Position numbers and translations under genes: made by a program. From positions 1 to 18,130 of the forward strand of contig JAYWFU010000091.1 in assembly GCA_043778625.1 (NCBI GenBank): a stretch of 18,130 bases of DNA. Direction: 5' to 3'. The notes under the pieces were generated by a model. That model saw only the letters and a program-made list of their open reading frames with translations. It ran no database searches and was not told where the DNA came from. Source of the DNA: JACMRI01 sp043778625. GTDB lineage: Bacteria; Bacteroidota; Bacteroidia; UBA4408. Shown one piece after another: positions 13,142 to 18,130 of this stretch (positions are counted from its first letter, which is position 1; each line of letters starts with the position of its first letter).

Positions 13142-15328
13142 ATGAGAAAAAAAATACTCACGGTAGCATTAGCCACAAGCCTTGGTGTTGTAGCATTTGC
13201 TCAAAATAATTCGGTTACAATTACTACACTATCGGGCGCTAAAAGAGGCGAAACTAAAGCATTTAAGCGTTGTGGTACTCCTGTGCCTTCGGCACAATGG
13301 GAAGCTGAGTTTCAAAAACAAATAGCTGTACTTAAAGCTAACCAAAGTAAGTATCGTACCGTAATGCAAGCTAGCTATACAATACCAGTAGTAGTGCATG
13401 TTATACACTCAGGGCAAGCGTTGGGTACGGGTAGTAATATTTCGGACGCACAAGTAAATTCACAAATACAAGTATTAAATGACGATTATGCGGGTACAGG
13501 TTTAAACTCAGGGAATGTACCAAGTGTTTTTGCTTCTGCTAAAGCTAATACAGGGGTTACATTTTGTATGGCACAACGCACACCTGCTGGCACACAAATG
13601 ACTATACCAGGTATTGATAGAATGTCGTATACAAGCCAAAATTTTACTGCGCCAGGAGCTAATGGATATAGTACATCATACATTGACGCTACAATTAAAC
13701 CAAACACAATATGGGATCCCACAAAGTACTTAAATGTATGGGTGTTAGATTTAGACCATACGTTGCTAGGTTATGCAACCTTTCCTGATAATTCGGGCTT
13801 AGTAGGCATGCCTAGTGGCGGAAGTACTGCCACTACTGATGGCTTTGTAAATACTTACAATGGTTGGGGAGTTACAGGAGCTGGTAATGCGCCTTATAAT
13901 AAAGGGCGTACAGCAAGCCACGAAATAGGGCATTGGTTAGGTTTACGTCACGTATGGGGCGATGCTACCTGTGGTGATGATTATTGTACTGATACTCCTA
14001 CACAAAACTCGGCAAATTATAGTTGTCCTACACACCCTAGTGCCTCTTGTGGTAATTCGGGAGATATGTTTATGAATTTCTTGGACTATGTGGATGATCA
14101 ATGTATGTATATGTTTACTAACGATCAGAAAACACGTATGGTAACCGCCTTAACTAACGATCCTCGTCGTGCGAGTATAGTATCGGTTACTAATTTATCG
14201 TGTACGCCAGTAAATCAAAATACACCACCTACGGCTTCGTTTACACCTAGTGCTACAAGTACATTTGTAGGCGGTAGTGCAGTTACTTTAACTAATACTA
14301 CCACTAATGCAACAAGCTATGCTTGGGCAGTTACACCAAGTGGCGCTACGTTAAGTAGCACCACAGCTACTAGCCCTACACTTAGCTTTACCGCTGCAGG
14401 TAGTTATAGTGTGTGTTTAACCGCTACTAATTCATTTGGAAGTAGTGCACCAGTATGCCAAACAATAACAGTAACAGCTACACAACCTACGGCTTGCGAT
14501 ACACTTAGTAACTTGGAGGCTGATGATACTTTAGCACTATTTAGGCTCGGGCCACTTGCATCTGACGGCTACCTTACAGGGCAAAATAAATATGGAGATA
14601 TTGCTAAAGCCGAGCGTTATAGTTACCCAACATCAGGGTTTAGTTCAGGATTAACTATATCAGGCTTACGTATTTATCATGGTGTTGTTAAGGGTAGCGG
14701 TTCAACTGCATACAGTGTATGGGGAGAAACGGCCAGTTTACCTGGTACAATATTAGGTACTAAAAGTGTGGTTAATAGTACGTTTACCCCTTTACAATTA
14801 AACACGGTTACGTTTACCACTCCAGTAAGTATTGCTAATAATACACCTTTTTATGTTGGCTATACGTTTAGTAATGTGTCTGGCGATACTGTAGCGGTGG
14901 TACATACGCGTTTTAATAATCCTACAACAAATAGTGCTTACGAACAATTTGGCGATAACACTTGGCACGCATTTACGGAAACTCCAGCAAGTTGGGGTGC
15001 AACAGCATCACTAGTAATTTTCCCTATAGTGTGTCCAACTACAGTTACTGGTTTAGCACAAGTGCAACGTAACTTAACTAATAATGCTTACATTTTTCCT
15101 AATCCTAATAATGGTGTGTTTAACGTAACATTGGTATTTGATACACAAACCGATGCTACCATTATTGTAACTGATGTGTTAGGCAAACAAATTTTAACCA
15201 AAACAATAGCTAATATATTACAGCAACAAGTACCGTTAGACCTTGCTACGGCAGGTGTTGGTACTTACTTAGTAACCATTAAAACTAACACGGGTGTAAC
15301 CACTAAGCGTGTAGTAATTACTGAGTAA
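13142..15328 (+). CDS. Secreted M43 pappalysin-like metalloprotease with PKD and T9SS sorting domain
   Basis: The 728-residue precursor has a signal peptide ending near VVAFAQ (residue 21). The metallopeptidase domain covers about 75-350, with the metzincin zinc motif HEIGHWLGLRH (His260, Glu261, His264, His270), the calcium/cysteine-rich segment CGDDYCTDTP and a Met-turn in MFMNFLDY around Met311. Together these identify family M43. A PKD-like domain follows at about 358-447, then a beta-sandwich region of unknown role (about 455-625). The C-terminus (about 650-728) is a type A sorting domain: IFPNPNNGVFNV, a DVLGKQIL turn and final KRVVITE. The product should cross the outer membrane by T9SS and be released or lipid-anchored, degrading extracellular protein. 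It is monocistronic, with a strong terminator downstream. Confidence 0.94.
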   Translation: MRKKILTVALATSLGVVAFAQNNSVTITTLSGAKRGETKAFKRCGTPVPSAQWEAEFQKQIAVLKANQSKYRTVMQASYTIPVVVHVIHSGQALGTGSNISDAQVNSQIQVLNDDYAGTGLNSGNVPSVFASAKANTGVTFCMAQRTPAGTQMTIPGIDRMSYTSQNFTAPGANGYSTSYIDATIKPNTIWDPTKYLNVWVLDLDHTLLGYATFPDNSGLVGMPSGGSTATTDGFVNTYNGWGVTGAGNAPYNKGRTASHEIGHWLGLRHVWGDATCGDDYCTDTPTQNSANYSCPTHPSASCGNSGDMFMNFLDYVDDQCMYMFTNDQKTRMVTALTNDPRRASIVSVTNLSCTPVNQNTPPTASFTPSATSTFVGGSAVTLTNTTTNATSYAWAVTPSGATLSSTTATSPTLSFTAAGSYSVCLTATNSFGSSAPVCQTITVTATQPTACDTLSNLEADDTLALFRLGPLASDGYLTGQNKYGDIAKAERYSYPTSGFSSGLTISGLRIYHGVVKGSGSTAYSVWGETASLPGTILGTKSVVNSTFTPLQLNTVTFTTPVSIANNTPFYVGYTFSNVSGDTVAVVHTRFNNPTTNSAYEQFGDNTWHAFTETPASWGATASLVIFPIVCPTTVTGLAQVQRNLTNNAYIFPNPNNGVFNVTLVFDTQTDATIIVTDVLGKQILTKTIANILQQQVPLDLATAGVGTYLVTIKTNTGVTTKRVVITE

Positions 15329-15352
15329 GTAGTATAAATAATATTTTAAATT

Positions 15353-15392
15353 AAAGTGCCTAGTGTTTTCACACTAGGCACTTTGTTTATTA
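15353..15392 (+). terminator. Rho-independent terminator after the metalloprotease gene
   Basis: AAAGTGCCTAGTG (15353-15365) pairs perfectly over 13 bp with CACTAGGCACTTT (15372-15384) around the loop TTTTCA. The right arm ends in TTT followed by GTTTATTA. The stem is symmetrical and could stop transcription in both directions, insulating the kinase operon that follows. Confidence 0.9.
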
Positions 15393-15471
15393 TAGGGTAT
15401 TAGTAGTACTTTTATAATCATAAATTATTTAGTAATTATTATTAAAATGAAATAACTAAGTGTATAGATAA

Positions 15472-16548
15472 ATGTTTGTAGCTAAAAAATATAATTCGTT
15501 TTTACAATACTTTGTAAGTAGTGCGGTAATACTACTATTAACAGGTATTTGTTATTCGAGCAAAGAAATAATGGGTTACAAAATAGTGGCACTTATTTTA
15601 TTAATGGGTGTTTCGTTTTTGGCAATGTTATTTGATATTTTTCCTGTATTAATTGCGGCTATTTTAAGCGCGTTAATTTGGAATTTCTTTTTTATTCCTC
15701 CCGTATTTACATTTCATATTAATAATACGGAAGACCTACTAATGTTTTTTTTGTATTTTATAATTGCTTTGGTTAATGCTGTACTCACATTTAAAATTCG
15801 TAAAGCCGAAAGCCTTGCAAGAGATAAGCAGGAAAAAGAAAATACAATTAAACTATACAACACCTTGTTAAATTCGTTATCGCATGAGCTACGTACGCCT
15901 ATCGCAACTATATTGGGAGCAGTAGATACGCTCAAAGAAAATAAAGATAAACTATCCTTAGCCAATGAAAACGAGCTTTTAACACAAATTGATAGGGCGA
16001 GTATTAGATTAAATAAGCAGGTTGAAAATTTATTAAACATGAGTAGATTAGAAACTGGGTTTTTAAAATTAAATATCCAGTGGATTGACGTTAACGAATT
16101 TATTAACGGAGTAATTTACAAAATGAACGCTAACGTTCACCACCAGAAAATTGTATTTATTACTAATGATAATTTACCCCTTTGCAAAATAGATAGCGGT
16201 GTTATGGAGCAAGTAGTACATAATATTATTGCTAACGGGATATTATATACGCCCGAAACCGCTACAATTAAAGTAACTGCTACAGTTACAAATGGCGTAT
16301 TAATAGTAATTATTGCCGATAATGGATTGGGTATACCTAATGAGCATTTGCCCAATATATTTACTAAATTTTATAGAGGCGGAACTACTAAAACTGGAGG
16401 TATAGGTTTGGGATTATCAATTGTTAAGGGCTTTGTAGAGGTGCATGGCGGTAGTATTACGGCTCAAAATAATGATGATGGCGGAGCAAAATTTATAATT
16501 GGAATTCCAACAGAAACTACCTATTTAACTAATCTAAAAAATGAATAA
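15472..16548 (+). CDS. KdpD-like membrane sensor histidine kinase lacking the KdpD input domain
   Basis: The 358-residue kinase begins with four membrane spans (about 10-28, 37-54, 57-75 and 88-107) forming a KdpD-type DUF4118 module. The dimerisation/phosphoacceptor region has His138 in NSLSHELRTPIA, and the ATPase has an N box (HNIIANGILYTPE), a G1 box (IADNGLGIP), an F box (FTKFYRG) and a G2 box (GIGLGLSIV). Full KdpD proteins carry a cytoplasmic KdpD domain and a universal-stress-protein domain of several hundred residues before the spans; both are missing. The protein begins cleanly just before the first span, so this is a short form instead of a broken gene. It overlaps the regulator gene by 8 bases. 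The likely signal is potassium or turgor, by family analogy only. Confidence 0.9.
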   Translation: MFVAKKYNSFLQYFVSSAVILLLTGICYSSKEIMGYKIVALILLMGVSFLAMLFDIFPVLIAAILSALIWNFFFIPPVFTFHINNTEDLLMFFLYFIIALVNAVLTFKIRKAESLARDKQEKENTIKLYNTLLNSLSHELRTPIATILGAVDTLKENKDKLSLANENELLTQIDRASIRLNKQVENLLNMSRLETGFLKLNIQWIDVNEFINGVIYKMNANVHHQKIVFITNDNLPLCKIDSGVMEQVVHNIIANGILYTPETATIKVTATVTNGVLIVIIADNGLGIPNEHLPNIFTKFYRGGTTKTGGIGLGLSIVKGFVEVHGGSITAQNNDDGGAKFIIGIPTETTYLTNLKNE

Positions 16549-17218
16549 ACCCGAAATTTTAATTATTGACGATGAGCCTCAAATTTTAAAACTGTTAGAA
16601 ATTACACTGGAAAGCAACGGCTACAAAGTGCATCAGGCTCAAACTGGTAAATCAGGTATATTATTAGCGGCTAATCAGTTGCCCGAATTAATTTTATTAG
16701 ACATTGGATTACCCGATAAAAGTGGGCACGAAGTACTAAAAGAATTAAGGTTATGGTATAATAAATCTATAATTATACTATCAGTAATTGATAACGAGGA
16801 AGATATTGTAACCGCTTTAGATAACGGCGCCACTGATTATTTAACAAAACCATTTCGCACATCGGAATTATTAGCACGCATTCGTGCCGCAATAAGGCGT
16901 AATCAATTGCCAAATAATAATGCTACAATTATATGTAACGATTTAGAAATTAATTTAACGGATAGAACCGTAAAAAAAAATAATGAGTATTTAAAGCTAA
17001 CCTCAACTGAATATCAATTGCTTGTTTTACTGGCTAAAAACGAAGGGCGAGTACTTACGCATCAATTTATTTTAAAAGAAATTTGGGGAGTTGGCTCACA
17101 AACTGAATCGCAGTACCTTAGAGTATTTATAGGAACTCTCCGCAAAAAAATCGAAACTAATTCCAATCAACCCAAGCACATATTTACCGAGAGTGGTGTT
17201 GGGTACAGGTTTGCGTAA
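16541..17218 (+). CDS. KdpE-like OmpR/PhoB-family response regulator
   Basis: The 225-residue regulator has a receiver domain (about 1-120) with acidic pocket Asp10-Asp11, phosphoacceptor Asp54 in LILLDIGLP, Ser81 and Lys103 in YLTKPF. A winged-helix DNA-binding domain follows (about 125-225) with LKLTSTEYQLLVLLAKNEGRVLTH and the C-terminal ESGVGYRFA hairpin. The pattern LDIGLPDKSGHEVLKELR and the pairing with a DUF4118 kinase point to the KdpE subgroup. Its ATG lies inside the end of the kinase gene (ATGAATAA, 16541-16548), so translation is coupled. Phosphorylated KdpE classically turns on potassium uptake genes; those genes are not in the window, so the regulon is inferred only by family. 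Confidence 0.93.
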   Translation: MNKPEILIIDDEPQILKLLEITLESNGYKVHQAQTGKSGILLAANQLPELILLDIGLPDKSGHEVLKELRLWYNKSIIILSVIDNEEDIVTALDNGATDYLTKPFRTSELLARIRAAIRRNQLPNNNATIICNDLEINLTDRTVKKNNEYLKLTSTEYQLLVLLAKNEGRVLTHQFILKEIWGVGSQTESQYLRVFIGTLRKKIETNSNQPKHIFTESGVGYRFA

Positions 17219-17290
17219 TCTTTATATTTTCTTTATGTGTAGCAGTGCCCTCTTTATATTATATTGATGGCATAGTGTAGATATTTGTAT

Positions 17291-17311
17291 TGTTAATTAA
17301 AATCATTAACA
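17291..17311. promoter_or_regulatory. Inverted repeat immediately before the 190-residue exported protein gene
   Basis: TGTTAAT (17291-17297) and ATTAACA (17305-17311) are perfect 7-base arms with a 7-base spacer, ending 4 bases before the ATG at 17316. The position suits an operator or a leader hairpin that could block initiation. The rest of the 97-base gap (17219-17315) shows only a partial -7-like string, GATATTTG, near 17279-17286. Confidence 0.35.
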
Positions 17312-17315
17312 CATC

Positions 17316-17888
17316 ATGATTAATACTAAAGCGGTAGTACACATTTTTGTTTTATTAATTAGTGTTTATACCTCAACCAATGCTCAGCAAGCAAGCGTAG
17401 GGCTGTATTTAACAGCACATGATTTTAAAATGGGCGAGTTATCGCATAGTACTAAGGGTAGTAAATTAAAGTTACACGAAGTAATTAAGAAAGAAATTAT
17501 TGAAGTAAAAACGTACGATTCCACCTATACTTATTTAAAAAAAGAGGTGTACGGTTACAGAGATTCCGACGGAAATTATTACCGATTATATAACAATAAA
17601 GCGTACACTATTTTAAACTCAACAGAAGAAATTTTATTGTACAAAATCACTAATGGTTATCCGCAAAAGGGGCAACCACAAATGTTTTTATATTTTTTTA
17701 GTAAAGATGCTGGTAGTACTATTTGCCCACTAAACATGGATACGTTTTATAACGCATTTAATGATAATGCCCAGTTTCAAAAAATAATAGAAATACATTT
17801 TAGTGGGTTGGGCAACTTGCTCGAATACGATATTATTCATCATAAATATAAAATAAATAGGTTATTAGAACTATCAAAAACAAATTAA
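17316..17888 (+). CDS. Exported protein of unknown function
   Basis: I do not recognise this 190-residue protein. It has a signal peptide with hydrophobic core AVVHIFVLLISVYTS and a likely cleavage after STNA (residue about 23), so it should be periplasmic or surface-exposed. The mature part is charged and tyrosine-rich, with an early KMGELSHSTKGSKLKLHEV segment, a YGYRDSDGNYYRLYNNKAY strand-turn-strand, and a C-terminal half ending YKINRLLELSKTN. A single cysteine (in STICPLNMD) argues against a disulphide. It follows the KdpDE-like pair by 97 bases and precedes an outer-membrane protein gene by 3 bases, so it is probably co-transcribed with the latter and may be under KdpE-like control. Confidence 0.75.
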   Translation: MINTKAVVHIFVLLISVYTSTNAQQASVGLYLTAHDFKMGELSHSTKGSKLKLHEVIKKEIIEVKTYDSTYTYLKKEVYGYRDSDGNYYRLYNNKAYTILNSTEEILLYKITNGYPQKGQPQMFLYFFSKDAGSTICPLNMDTFYNAFNDNAQFQKIIEIHFSGLGNLLEYDIIHHKYKINRLLELSKTN

Positions 17889-17891
17889 CAC

Positions 17892-18130
17892 ATGAAAAAA
17901 ATAATAGTAAGCGTAACGCTTTTGGCTAACGCATTTGCACTGTTTGCACAGCAAGACAGCACAAAAATTGAAAAAATTGATGAAGATGGTGATCCCATTA
18001 AAATTAATAAACAAAAGGGTGAACCACTAGAAGGAATGGATTGCACGTGGTGGAATGGTGGCGACCGCCGAGCTAAACCCACCCTTGCCAATACTTATTT
18101 TACACCCACGGTAATGGTAGATGCCAATTA
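17892..18130 (+). CDS. Outer-membrane beta-barrel protein, 5' portion (runs off the window)
   Basis: The ATG at 17892 follows the previous stop by 3 bases and opens a frame with no stop to the end of the window, about 79 codons. It has a signal peptide MKKIIVSVTLLANAFALFAQ, a short acidic/lysine stretch, then GMDCTWWNGGDRR and TLANTYFTPTVMVDANY. The WWNGG and VMVDANY strings resemble the N-terminus of porin-like outer-membrane barrels that I associate with kdp potassium-uptake loci in Bacteroidota; that family link is recollection. If right, kdp transport genes may follow just beyond the window. The minus-strand frame over the same bases is a shadow. Confidence 0.75.
   Translation, partial: MKKIIVSVTLLANAFALFAQQDSTKIEKIDEDGDPIKINKQKGEPLEGMDCTWWNGGDRRAKPTLANTYFTPTVMVDAN

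Noticed and set aside
13033..17310. Identical 13-mer TAAAATCATTAAC at 13033-13045 and 17298-17310 upstream of two genes
   Set aside because: In a window this AT-rich, tens of identical 13-mer pairs are expected by chance, and the positions relative to the start codons differ.
17885..18091. Minus-strand open frame opposite the last gene
   Set aside because: The plus strand has a proper signal peptide and barrel-like N-terminus directly after the previous stop; the minus frame is a shadow.

Overview
The window looks like a chromosomal segment from a Bacteroidota bacterium, probably of the Chitinophagales or Sphingobacteriales type. Several signs agree. G+C is low, roughly one third by eye. Starts are preceded by A-rich tracts instead of Shine-Dalgarno sites, and a few octamers match the Bacteroidota -7 promoter element TAnnTTTG. 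The gene families are lineage-typical: a type IX secretion (T9SS) C-terminal sorting domain, a DUF5777 beta-barrel, a TPR plus SpoIIE-phosphatase membrane protein and a DUF6913-like protein. No tRNA, rRNA, CRISPR array or insertion sequence with recognisable ends was seen.

Layout. (1) Bases 1-2925 form an accessory left end. It holds a decayed junction where the 3' parts of two divergent genes, a Fur-family repressor and a probable heavy-metal-associated (HMA) domain protein, meet after apparent loss of both 5' ends. A tyrosine recombinase with hairpins upstream and a class II Fic AMP-transferase follow. The Fic promoter is covered by a 40-bp-period tandem duplication of a palindromic operator-like sequence. 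(2) Bases 2926-4299 carry rpiB followed by a family 2 glycosyltransferase on the minus strand. (3) Bases 4300-4805 are a 506-bp AT-rich divergent promoter region. (4) Bases 4806-8576 are a tight plus-strand run of housekeeping genes: nadA, a small TPR protein, ftsY, a DUF6913-like gene and dapA. (5) Bases 8657-10528 encode three exported proteins, a CX4CH haem-type lipoprotein, a DUF5777 outer-membrane barrel and a YceI lipocalin-like protein, closed by a strong terminator. (6) Bases 10616-12988 encode an inner-membrane TPR sensor fused to a PP2C/SpoIIE phosphatase. (7) Bases 13142-15328 encode a secreted M43 (pappalysin-like) metalloprotease with PKD and T9SS sorting domains, followed by a second strong terminator. 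(8) Bases 15472-18130 carry a KdpD-like histidine kinase lacking the large cytoplasmic KdpD input domain, an overlapping KdpE-like regulator, an unknown exported protein and the start of an outer-membrane barrel gene that runs off the window.

How the genes fit together. The core genes serve NAD synthesis (nadA), the pentose phosphate pathway (rpiB), lysine and cell-wall precursors (dapA) and membrane protein targeting (ftsY). The most system-like parts are the exported haem lipoprotein/DUF5777/YceI operon, the minimal KdpDE pair with its envelope neighbours, and the Fic gene with its duplicated operator. All functional statements rest on motifs read by eye; no database search was possible.
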